In this document: one piece after another, positions 42,058-51,540 of the stretch
How the letters are laid out: each line of letters starts with the position of its first letter
Position numbering within the stretch: the first letter of the stretch is position 1
Assembly: GCF_937616625.2 (NCBI RefSeq)
Contig: NC_065573.1
Span: forward strand, 7,021,001-7,085,000
Reading direction: 5' to 3'
DNA length: 64,000 bases
Source: Mercurialis annua
Lineage: Eukaryota > Streptophyta > Magnoliopsida > Malpighiales > Euphorbiaceae
The notes under the pieces: generated by a model
Database searches by the model: none
What the model was told of the DNA's origin: nothing
Seen by the model: only the letters and a program-made list of their open reading frames with translations
Made by a program: the position numbers and the translations under genes

Positions 42058-45000
42058 TGAAACGTTTGGATTTGTTTTGTAAAGTTTGTAAACGTTTGGC
42101 TTAAATTGCTAAAAAGGTGAAACACTTGGATTTGTTTCGTAACGTTTGTAAACGTTTGTCTTAAATTTCTAAAAAGGTGAAACACTTGAATTTGTTTCTA
42201 AACGTTTGTAAACATTTGGCTTAAATTGCTAAAAAGGTGAAACGCTTGGATTTTTTCGTTGCGTTTGTAAACGTTTGGTTTAAATTGCTAAAAAGGTGAA
42301 ACGCTTGGTTTTGTTTCGTAACGTTTGTAAACGTTTGGCTTAAATTGGTAAATAGGTGAAACGTGTGGATTTGTTTCGTAACGTTTGTAAACATTTGGCT
42401 TAAATCGCTAAAAATGTGAAACGTTTGGATTTGTTTCGTAACGTTTGTAAACGTTTGGCTTAAATCGCTAACAATGTAAAAGGTTTGGATTTGTTTCGTA
42501 ATGTTTGTAAACGTTTGGCTTAAATCGCAAAAATGGTGAAACGTTTGGATTTGTTTTGTAATGTTTGTAAATGTTTTGCTTATATTGCTAAAAAGGTGAA
42601 ACGTTTGAATTTGTTTCGTAACGTTTATAAACGTTTTGCTTAAATTAATAAAAAGGTCAAACTCTTGAATTTATTTTGTAACGTTGTAAACGGTTGGCTT
42701 AAATTGCTAAAAAGGTGAAACGCTTACATTTGTTTCGTAACGTTTGTAAACGTTTTGTTTTGTTTCATAACTTTTGAATTTGTTTCAAAATGTTTGTAAA
42801 CGTTTGGCTTAAATCGATAAAAAGGTGAAACGTTTGGATTTTTTTCGCAACGTTTATAAATGTTTGGCTTAAATACCTAAAAAGGTGAAACACTTGGATT
42901 TGTTTCGTAATGTTTTAAAGGTTTGGTTTTGTTTCGTAATGTTTGTAAACGTGTTTGGCTTAAATCGCAAAAAAAAAAAGTGAAATGTCATGTTTTGTTT
43001 CGTAACGTTTGTGTACATTTATCTTAAATCGCTAAAAAAGTGAAACGATTAGATTTGTTTCGTAACATTTGTAAACGTTTGGCTTAAATCGCTAAAAAGG
43101 CAAAACATTGTGGATTTGTTTCGAAACGTTTGTAAACGTATCGGTTAAATCGCTAAAAAGTTGAAACATTTGGATTTGTTTCGTAACATTTGTAAACGTT
43201 TGGCTTAAATCGCTAAAAAGGTTAAACGCTTGGATTTGTTTCTTTACACTCGTAAACGTTTGGCTTAAATCGCTAAAAAGGTGAAAGATTGGATTTGTTT
43301 CGTAACGTTGGTAAACGTTTGGCTTAAATCACTAAAAAGGAGAAACGTTTGGATTTGTTTCGTAATGTTTGTCAACGTTTGGCTTAAATCGCTAAAAAGG
43401 TGAAACGCTTGGATTTGTTTTTTATCATACGTAGACGTTTGGCTTAAATTGCTAAAAAGGTGAAACACTTGTATTTGTTTCGTAGCGTTTGTAAAGGTTT
43501 GGCTTAAATAGCTAAAAAGGTGAAACATTTGAATTTGTTTCTTAACCTTTGTAAACGTTTGGCCTAAATCGCTAAAAAGGTGAAACGTTTGGATTTGGTT
43601 TTTATCATTAGTAAACGTTTGGCTTAAATTGCTAAAAAGGTGAAACGTTTGGATTTGTTTCGTTACATTTGTAAACGTTTGGTTTAAATTGCCATAAAGG
43701 TGAAACGCTTGGTCTTGTTTCTTAACGTTTGTAAACGTTTGGCTTAAATTGCTAAATATGTGAAACATTTGGATTTGTTTCGTAACGTTTGTAAACGTTT
43801 GGCTTCAATCGCTAAAAATGTGAAACGTTTGGATTTGTTCGTAAAGTTTGTAAAAGTTTGGCTGAAATTGCTACAAAGGTGAAACGTTTGGATTTGTTTC
43901 GTAAAGTTTTAAACATTTGGCTTAAATCGCTAAAATGAGGAAACGTTTGGATTTGTTTCATAACGTTTGTAAACGTTTGTCTTAAATCGCTAAAAAGGTG
44001 AAACATTTTGTTTTGTTTCGTAATGTTTGAATTTAATTCGTAACGTTTGTAAACGTTTTGCTTAAATTGCTAAAAAGGTGAAACACTTGAAATTTATTTC
44101 GTAACGTTTGTAAACGTTGCTGAAATTGTTAAAAAGGTGAAACGTTTTGATTTGTTTCGTAACGTTTGTAAACATTTGGATTTGTTTCGTAACGTTTTGA
44201 TTTGTTTTGTAATGTTTGTAAACGTTTGGCTTAAATCGCTAAAAAGGGGAAACGTTTAGATTTGTTTCGCGACGTTTATAAACGTTTGGCTTAAATCGCT
44301 TAAAAGGTGAAACGCGTGGATTTGTTTCGTAATGTTTTATACATTTGGTTTTGTTTCGTAATTTTTGTAAACGTTTGTCTTAAATTGCAAAAAAGGTGAA
44401 ACGTCCTGTTTTGTTCAGTAATGTTTGTAAACGTTTGGCTTAAATCCCTAAAAAGGTGAAACGTTTGGATTTGTTTCGTAACGTTTGTAAACGTTTGGCT
44501 TAAATCGCTAAAAAGGTGAAACGTTTGGTTTTGTTTCGTAACATTTTTAAACATTTGGCTTAAATCGCTAAAAAGATGAAACGCTTGGATTTGTTTCGTA
44601 ACGTTTATATACGTTTGGCTTAAATCGCTAAAAAGGGGAAACGTTGGATTTGTTTCGTAATATTTGTAAACGTTTGGCTTAAATCGCTAAAAAGGAAAAA
44701 CGTTTTGGATTTGTTTGTAACGTTCGTAAATGTTTTGCTTATATCGCGAAAAAGGTGAAACGATTGGATTTGTTTCGTAACGTTTTAAAACGTTTTGCTC
44801 AAATCGCTGAAAAGGTGAAACAATTGATTTGTTTCGTAACGTTTGTTAACGTTTGGCTTAAATCGCTAAAAAGGTAAAACGTTTGGATTTGTTTTGTAAC
44901 GTTTTAAACATTTGGCTTAAATTGCTAAAAAGGTGAAAAGTTTGGATTTGTTTCGTAACATTTTTAAACGCTTGGCTTAAATTGTTAAAAAGGTGAAACG

Positions 45001-46640
45001 CTTGGATTTGCTTCGTAACGTTTGTCAACGTTTGGCCAAAATCTCTAAAAAGGTGAAACGTTTGCATTTGTTTCGTAACGTTTGTAAACGTTTGGCTTAC
45101 ATTGCTAAAAAGGTGAAACGCTTGGATTTGTTTCGTAACATTTGTAAATTTTTGGCTTAAATTGCTAAAAAGGGGAAACGTTTGGATTTGTTTCGTAACG
45201 TTTGTAAACGTTTGGTTTAAATCGCTAAAAAGGTGAAACGTTTTGTTTTGTTTCGTAGCGTTTGTAAAAGTTCGGCTTAAATGGCTAAAAAGGTGACACG
45301 TTTGGATTTCTTTCATAACGTTTGTAAACGTTTTGCTTAAATTGCTAAAAAGGTGAAAAGCTTAGATTTGTTTCATAACGTTTGTAAACGTTTGCTTAAA
45401 TTGCTAAAAAGGTGAAACACTTGGATTTGTTTCGTAACGTTTGTAAACGTTTGGATTTGTTTCGTAATGTTTGTAAATGTTTTGCTTATATCCCTAAAAA
45501 GGTGAATCGTTTGGATTTGTTTCGTAACGTGTGTAAACATTTGGCTCAAATAGCTAAAAAGGTGAAACGTTTGGATTTGTTTCATAACGTTAAAGGTTAA
45601 ACGTTTGGATTTGTTTCGTAACGTTTTAAAAGTTGAAATGCTTGGATTTGTTTCGTAACGTTTGTAAAAGTTCGTGTTAAATCGCTTAAAAGGTGAAACG
45701 TTTTGATTTGTTTTGTAACGTTTGTAAACGTTTGGCTTAAATCGCTAAAACGGTGAAACGTTTGGTTTTGATTCGTAACCTTAGTAAAAGTTCGACTTAA
45801 ACCGCTAAAAAGGTGATACGGTTGGATATGTTTCGTAATGTTTTAAACATTTGGATTTGTTTCGAAACGTTTGGATTCGTTTCGTAACGTTTGTAAACGT
45901 TTGGTTTCAATCACTAAAAAGGTGAAACGTTTGGATTTGTTTCTAACGTTTACAAACGTTTTGTTTTGTTTCGTAACGTTTATAAACATTTCGCTTAAAT
46001 TGCTAAAATAGAGAAACGTTTGGTGTTGTTTTGTAACATTTGGAAACATTTGGATTTGTTTCGTAACGTTTTTAATGTTTGGTTTTGTTTCGTAACGTTT
46101 GTAAACGTTTGGCTTAATTCGCTAAAAAGGTGAAACGTTTGGATTTCTTTCGTAACGTTTGTAAAAGTTTGGCTTCAATCGCTAAAAAGGGGAAATGTTT
46201 GGATTTGTTTCGTAACATTTGTAAACGTTTGGCATAAATCGCTAAAAAGGTGACACGTTTGGATTTGTTTCGTAACATTTTAAACGTTTGGCTTAAATCG
46301 CTAAAATGGGGAAACGTTTGGATTAGTTTCCTAACGTTTGTAAATGTTTGGCTTAAATTGCTAAAAAGGTGAAACGTTTGGTTTTGTTTCGCTAAAAAGG
46401 TGAAATGTTTGGATTTGTTTCGTAGCGATTGTAAACGTTTGGCTTGAATCGCTAAAAAGGTGAAACATTTGGATTTGTTTCGTAATGTTTGTAAATATTT
46501 GGCTTAAATTGCTAAAACGGTGAAACTCTTGGATTTGTTTTGTAATGTTTGTAAACATTTGGCTTAAGTTGCTAAAAAGGTGAAACACTTGGATTTGTTT
46601 CGTAACGTTTGTAAACGTTCGGCTTAAATTGCTTAAAAGG
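42058..46640. repeat. Diverged satellite tail without higher-order pattern
   Basis: The 60-bp monomers continue, but the markers of the 3.9-kb unit are mostly absent. The monomers differ more from one another, and several are truncated to about half length (for example near 44160-44215 and 45430-45470). A run of 11 A interrupts a monomer near 42969. Such decay is typical of array margins that escape homogenisation. No gene or other element is seen in it. Confidence 0.85.
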
Positions 46641-47480
46641 TGTGAAATCCCAAATGCTACCTTAGAGGGGGTGAATAAGATGTTTTTAAAATTAAGAAGA
46701 GATTAAGAGATAGAGATTGACATGAGGGATTTAGAGTGGTTCGGATCACAAGAAAATAAAAAATTGAGATTTTGATCATTCACTAATATGTGTTTAAAAG
46801 CTTAACACTAACTATTACAAAAGAAATTTTCTAAAGTTAATCTCAAACTTACAATGTGATTTTTCAAGACTAATCATTAACCCACAAACACTAAATGATA
46901 TATCAATAAATGATAATCAACAACAAAGAAAAGGAATCAATTTAAATTGTATGTTTGGTGTTGTTCTTAGAGTGTCTAGCCACATTAATGTGGTGGTTGT
47001 GAGGTATTTATAACCCAACAACTCTTCTCTAAGTCTTCAAGGGCAAAAGCTGTCATTTTGCAAAAATCAGGAGTTTCACGCCCGTGACACCTGACTTGGA
47101 CAGGTGGCCGAATGACGAAAGACCATGTGTCAAAGAGCCGTTGGGTAAGTCAGAAATAAGACCGTTGAAGTCCAACGTCTCTGTGTGTCACGCCCGCTAT
47201 ATCTTGCCCAAAATGAAGAGTAATGCTCAAGCTTGTGTCACGCCCGCTACGTTCAAAGTCACTCCCACGAGCTTTGTGTCACGCATGTGACATACCTATG
47301 TCACGGGCGCGAAAACCGTATCGGATCTCAAGATTCCGAAAATTTAAGTTTTCGTTAGAGGCTTCCGAACTGCCCCACGATGGTTTTGATAGGTTCCCAT
47401 ACACTAGTAAACAATATTAGAACCTTTAAATTGATTTTCAAAAGTAAAAATTGAAGAGATCAAAAGGACTTGGTCCTACA
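46641..47480 (-). repeat. 3' LTR of the Sirevirus-like element (840 bp)
   Basis: On the minus strand the LTR begins TGTAGGACCAAGTCC at 47480 and ends ATTTCACA at 46641, so it has TG...CA ends. A purine tract lies immediately upstream. The start could also be 46643, because TG is repeated there; I chose 46641 because it keeps TGT at both ends. It contains a TATA box and a palindrome cluster, and abuts satellite sequence. The partner LTR is not in the window, so age cannot be estimated. Confidence 0.8.
47005..47309 (-). promoter_or_regulatory. LTR promoter: TATA box and CACG..CGTG palindromes
   Basis: A TATAAATA box lies on the minus strand at 47012-47005. Upstream are palindromes built on GTCACGCCCGTGAC: 47075-47088 (one mismatch at its end), 47278-47291 (CACGCATGTG) and the half form at 47300-47309, plus GTCACGCCCGCT at 47187 and 47237. 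The nearest palindrome is 63 bp upstream of the TATA box. This is the normal place for the U3 promoter. The palindromes are possible binding sites or hairpins; their role is inferred. Confidence 0.65.
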
Positions 47481-47712
47481 ATCCCCCCCCCCCCCCCCTC
47501 TTTTAATTTTGACAATCAATTTACACAAATGGCTAAGTTTGTGGGAGTTCAAATGAATTTTGCCCCCCCCCCTCACTTTATGCACTAAAGATAAAAAGAA
47601 TTTAATACTTAAAGCAATAAAAAATTTAAACACTTTGTCATTTGTTGAAATTTTGCAACATGAGAGAAGTTGAAAATATAAGGAAAAATACTTCTACCCC
47701 TTTGTCATAACC
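47481..47712 (-). other. Polypurine tract and two upstream purine tracts
   Basis: Directly upstream of the LTR on the minus strand is AAAAGA followed by 16 G and AT (47504-47481), the likely primer for plus-strand DNA synthesis. Two further G-rich tracts lie upstream: 10 G at 47572-47563, and GACAAAGGGGTAGAAG near 47711-47696. Multiple purine tracts before the 3' LTR are, as I recall, a Sirevirus feature. The lengths of the long G runs may be affected by sequencing error. Confidence 0.7.
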
Positions 47713-47850
47713 AAAAAGAATAGATGGGAAATAATAAGTAGATGACAAACAATACAAAGGAATACATAAGGTATAAGCACTAAAGGAGCATGATACATGT
47801 ATTAATAGAAATAACCATATGGACAAATACAAGGCAAAGAAATAAACAAA

Positions 47851-48947
47851 CTAAAAGGTAGGCAAACACATGTAATACTCGTATTGGGTACTTGCAAAAT
47901 CCGATGGAGAATGTGGCATTGCGCCTTGAGCGTGACCAATTTCATGATGAATGGCCGTTTCTTCCTCACCATGAACTACCTCTTGTTCTAGCCTCACTCT
48001 TCTTTGCCTTTTACGGGCAAGTTGTTGAATTTCCGCTCTTCCCAAATTTTCACCAAATAGATAGACATAATGATCATTTACCTCCTTTATAGCGCCAACT
48101 TTTTCGGAAAAGAAGGCATAATTGAGAGGCGATCCATGGAATACGTACCCCTTGCATGTCTCTTAAGGCCGGAGAAAAAGCACTCGCCATCACCAACAAC
48201 TTAGTTACAAAGGAGCCAACCCGAAGCTTGCCTTGCCGTTTAGTGAGATCCGTGAGATGATCAAGAAAATACCGTGTCCATGAGATATTGATGCCGTTTA
48301 CAACGCAATATAAGATGGCCAAATCTTTAACGGACACCTTCTCATTTCCTTCATGCCGCGCATTAAGAGAGTAAATGATAATGTGATGCATGATGAAAAG
48401 AGATGGTGACTTAATGCTTTTGGCGATTGAAAGTTTGGGGTTGTGAGAGGTTTCCGTGCTAATAGATCTCCGAAAATCTTGGGGCGAAAAATCAAGAGCT
48501 CTTGCCGGATCCGTGCCATGCCCACTTTCAAACCCAAAAACCTCTTCAATTTCAGCAACGGTGAGTTTGAAGAGATTACCACTTATTTGAAAGGTGATTC
48601 CCGCAAAACCAAAAGTATTACCTTGGCGAGTGACGATGTGTAAAGTGGAGAGAAACTAAAATTGTGGCAAGTTCATAAGCCTCCTCACGATTTGTAAACA
48701 AGAAGGTGCGTCAACCCATAGTATCGACCATCTCTATAACCTTATTTTTCAACTCATTTCTAACGAATTCCGTAAAGATTGGAAAACGAGTTCCCTCAAC
48801 TTTGCGCCCACGCAATGCATTCGCCCTTTTGGTGGCAAGTTCATGGAAGATTGGAGGCCAATTTTTATCAAGTTGAGGAGGAGGAGCGGTTCTTTAAGAA
48901 GATAGAGGCCTCTTGGTTCGTTGTCCTTGTTTTTCTCTTGATGCCAT
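47851..48947 (-). pseudogene. Third ORF (envelope position) of the Sirevirus-like element, broken
   Basis: The reading frame starts at the ATG at 48947 (MASREKQGQRTKRP) and can be followed to a stop at 47851-47853. It has stop codons at codon 18 (TAA, 48896-48894) and codon 79 (TGA, 48713-48711), a frameshift near 48625 and another near 48120. The middle part, with VSVKDLAILYCVVNGINISW and GSFVTKLL, recalls the plant transposon-associated domain often annotated in ORFs downstream of pol. The tail, LGRAEIQQLARKRQRRVRLE, is basic and probably helical. No clear signal peptide or transmembrane segment is seen, so an envelope function is not supported; only the position fits. It lies 603 bp downstream of RNase H and has its own candidate promoter. 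Confidence 0.65.
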
Positions 48948-49100
48948 GAATTGATGAGTGAATGTATGAAATTAGAGTGTGTGCGTGTGTGTGTGTATGA
49001 TTTTGGAAGAGAAATGAGGGTTTAAAAACACAAAAATTCCTTTAGAATGATAGAAAATAAGTTTAAGCAAGTGTAGAGTGAAAGAGGTACCTTATATGGG

Positions 49101-49384
49101 TATTTATAGGCTTAGAAAGGGTAAAAACGGTAATAAAACGGCTAGTTTTTTAAAAAGGCAACAAAATGACATGTGTCAAAATGGTCAGAATTTTAAAAAA
49201 ATTCACAGTGTCACGCCCGTGATAAGGTTGTCACGCCTGTGACTTTTGAAAAAAGCCGTTATTTTGCAACGGTCGACTGTGTCACGCCCATGACAACAAT
49301 GTCACGCCCGTGACACATGAAAAATCTGTTTTCTTGCAAGGGTCAAGAACATCACGCCCGTGACGTATATGTCACCCCCGTGAC
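49101..49384 (-). promoter_or_regulatory. Candidate internal promoter upstream of the third ORF
   Basis: Six palindromes of the form GTCACGCCCGTGAC start at 49210, 49230, 49281, 49301, 49351 and 49371. They form three pairs 20 bp apart, and the pairs repeat every 70-71 bp. Downstream on the minus strand is TATAAATA at 49108-49101, 154 bp before the ATG of the third ORF at 48947. The spacer text CCGTT...AACG...CTGTGTCACGCCC also occurs in the LTR near 47163-47195, so both arrays share ancestry. Promoter function is inferred. The rest of 48948-49549 is AT-rich and shows no other feature. Confidence 0.6.
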
Positions 49385-49549
49385 ATTCAAAAAACATGCA
49401 ATTTTGGAGAAATAAATACAAGAGTTATGCATTGCCAAGCCTTACATCCAACTTAAAGGAAAAATTAATGATCATAAAGACACCAAATAGTGTAAGTATC
49501 AAATAAAAAGATATATATCAATATTGGTCCATACAATAAACACAAATAT

Positions 49550-50293
49550 TCAAGATAAAGTGCTCCCATCAAGCAAACCAAGCTCTCTAATGATAAAATA
49601 CATACGATCCTCATTGACAGGTTTGGTAAAAATATCCGCAAATTGATTAGTTGTATCGATGAATTCGACTACAACGTCTCCTTTTTGCACATTATCACGT
49701 ATAAAATGATGACAGATATCTATGTGTTTACTCCTAGAGTGTTGAATAGGGTTCTTGGACAAGTTGATAGCACTAGTGTTGTCACATTTGATGGGAATAT
49801 GACTAAGTGTAACACCATAATCCAAAAGTTGTTGTTTAGTCCAAAGGATTTGAGCACAACAACAACCGGTCGCTACATATTCGGCTTCCGCGGTTGACAA
49901 AGCCATATATACTTGTTTCTTTCTACTCCATGAGATCAAACTATGACCCAAAAATTGGCAAGTCCCGGAGGTCCTTTTACGGTCTAAAAGACAACCCGCA
50001 TAGTCGGCATCGGAGTAGTCAAGCAACCTAAGGTCCACATTTTTTGGGTACCAAATTCCTAGGTTCAAAGTGCCATGCAAATACTTGAAAATACGCCTAA
50101 CGGCATGCAAATGGGATTCCTAAGGACAATCTTGAAAACAAGCACATAAGCATACACTAAACATAATATCGGGTCTACTAGGGGTAAGATAAAGAAGTGA
50201 ACCGATCATACCTCTATACATTGTAATATCAATGCATTTACCCGATTCATCCTTGTCCAATTTTGTTGTGGTGCTCATAGGTGTTTTGCCACT
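49550..50293 (-). pseudogene. RNase H domain of the Sirevirus-like pol
   Basis: This is the C-terminal pol domain that degrades RNA in RNA/DNA hybrids during reverse transcription. The readable part (50110-49550) contains DYSDADYAGCLLDRK, STAEAEYVA, KCDNTSAINLSKNP and SKHIDICHHFIRD, and ends QFADIFTKPVNEDR...LLDGSTLS before a TGA. It keeps the acidic residues of the copia RNase H fold. The linker to RT (50293-50111) reads through LYLTPSRPDI but holds a TGA just after RT and a TAG before ESHLHAVRRI, so RNase H could not be made as part of one polyprotein. Confidence 0.85.
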
Positions 50294-51540
50294 TCATGAG
50301 GTCTCCATGCAAAATTTCTTGAGCATTTCTTTGGTGTACTTGGATTGATTGATGAAAGTTCCATCCGCATTTTGTTTGATTTGAAGTCCAAGGAAGAACT
50401 TGAGTTCCCCCATGAGACTCATTTCAAATTCCCTAGTCATACATGTAGAAAAATCTCCACAAAGAGACTCATTAATAGCACCGAATATGATATCATCAAC
50501 ATAGATTTGAACAAAAAGAATATCATGGTTATGAGTTTTTGTGAAAAGAGTTGTATCAACTTTTCCTTTCGAAAAACCATTTGAAAGCAAAAAGTTACTC
50601 AGCCTATCATACCAAGCTCTAGGAGCTTGCTTTAAACCATACAAAGCCTTGTTGAGTTCGAAAACATATTGTGTATGCCGAAAATCTTCAAAACAGGGAG
50701 GTTGTTTAATATAAACTTCCTCCTCTATAAAATCATTTAAAAAGGAACTTTTGACATCCATTTGAAAAAGTTTGAAATTCATGAATGATGCATATGCTAA
50801 CAACATACGAATTGCTTCTAATCTAGCAACCGGAGCAAATGTCTCCTCATAATCAATGCCTTCCTTTTGGTTATAGCCTTGGGCAACCAATCGGGCCTTG
50901 TTCCGAATTATTGCTCCGCTTTCATCCAACTTATTCCGATAGACCCATTTTGTTCCAATAATGGTATGACCATTAAGGAGGAGGGGCTAACTCCCAAACA
51001 ATAAAAATGCCTTTTTTCTAAACATCTCTCTGCTCCAATTTTCTATAAGTAAGGTATAGTTATATATGTCTGTTTCTCTTCATATCCAGCCATAAAAGGC
51101 ATAAGGGTATGCTCTTCACTTGCCTCTCCTGAGGATCATGTGAATCAAAACCTTGTGTCATAAAAAGTGTTAATGCGATAAATTTCAACCGATACTAAGA
51201 GGATAGGCCGGTTGATAAAATGCTCATGGTGAGGTTGTGATCCTGGCTAGTCATACATGTAATCTGTTAAGGTTTATTGTATCGTCGTATCTTTTGTGAA
51301 TTCATTGAGTTCATCTTGCATAGCAATCACCCAATGTTCATCAACTAAAGCTTCACTAACTTTAGTGGGCTCGAATTGAGATAGGAATGCAATATATGCA
51401 AAAGTACAGAACTGAGAGCGAGTACTTATTCCCCTTGAAGTCTCACCAATAATCAATTCTTGAGGATGGATTTTGTTGAAAGTCCAATCCTTAGGTAGAT
51501 CATGGATGGGTTGAGCCGGAGGAGGAGATTCAGATTCCAC
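50294..51540 (-). pseudogene. Reverse transcriptase domain of the Sirevirus-like pol, interrupted
   Basis: RT copies element RNA into DNA. The core reads IIGTKWVYRNKLDESG, RNKARLVAQGYNQKEGIDYE, QMDVKSSFLNDFIEEEVYI, KALYGLKQAPRAWYDRL and the catalytic YVDDII box, and the motifs from LVAQGY to YVDD look intact. The N-terminal linker (MESESPPPAQPIHDLPKDW..., 51540-51287) is separated from VWELAPPP (about 51000) by a foreign insert of about 285 bp. One base shift lies between that segment and NGHTIIGTKW, and a stop follows METS at 50294. The domain is recognisable but not expressible as a whole. Confidence 0.87.
51001..51285. other. Unidentified insert of about 285 bp within the RT coding region
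   Basis: Copia-like coding sequence stops near 51286 (ELNEFTKD) and resumes near 51000 (VWELAPPP), where family members are continuous. The sequence between shows no homology I recognise and no long ORF. Its ends carry an 8-bp inverted repeat, ACAATAAA at about 50997 and TTTATTGT at about 51276, but no convincing target duplication. It may be a short non-autonomous DNA element or filler DNA, for example of organellar origin. Confidence 0.5.

Larger units (their letters stand above)
1..46640. repeat. 60-bp satellite array with higher-order structure
   Basis: The whole stretch is tandem copies of a 60-bp monomer, about 35% GC, with two AAACGTTT palindromes 30 bp apart and the constant parts CTTAAATCGC and TAAAAAGGTG. 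Individual monomers differ by a few substitutions, often at CG sites, and some are shortened by 10 to 30 bp. From 1 to about 42057 the variants recur in a fixed order every 3.2 to 3.9 kb (6.2 kb in one enlarged unit), so this part is a higher-order repeat; beyond that it is diverged and unordered. The array enters from the left edge and is cut at 46640 by a retrotransposon LTR. Location at a centromere, pericentromere or knob cannot be decided from sequence. No gene is seen inside it. Confidence 0.98.

Noticed and set aside
438..46588. Many minus-strand ORFs of 60-217 codons with TKQIQ and FSNLSQ repeats
   Set aside because: They are the satellite read in its only open frame. They start and stop wherever a monomer has an indel or stop, and no conserved start, end or domain exists.
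1..46640. CRISPR-like regular spacing
   Set aside because: There are no unique spacers between repeats, the monomers are contiguous, and the context is a plant genome.
1..46640. Telomeric or ribosomal DNA
   Set aside because: No TTTAGGG arrays and no rRNA-like segments are seen.
1..46640. Calling the array centromeric
   Set aside because: The sequence shows a large ordered satellite with retrotransposons, which also fits pericentromeric or knob DNA; no direct evidence is available.
47084..47420. Plus-strand ORFs in the Sirevirus LTR
   Set aside because: They lie within LTR regulatory sequence on the opposite strand and have no recognisable product.
47638..47832. 64-codon hydrophobic ORF downstream of the third ORF
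   Set aside because: It overlaps the purine-tract region, has no family features, and probably arises from T-rich 3' untranslated sequence.
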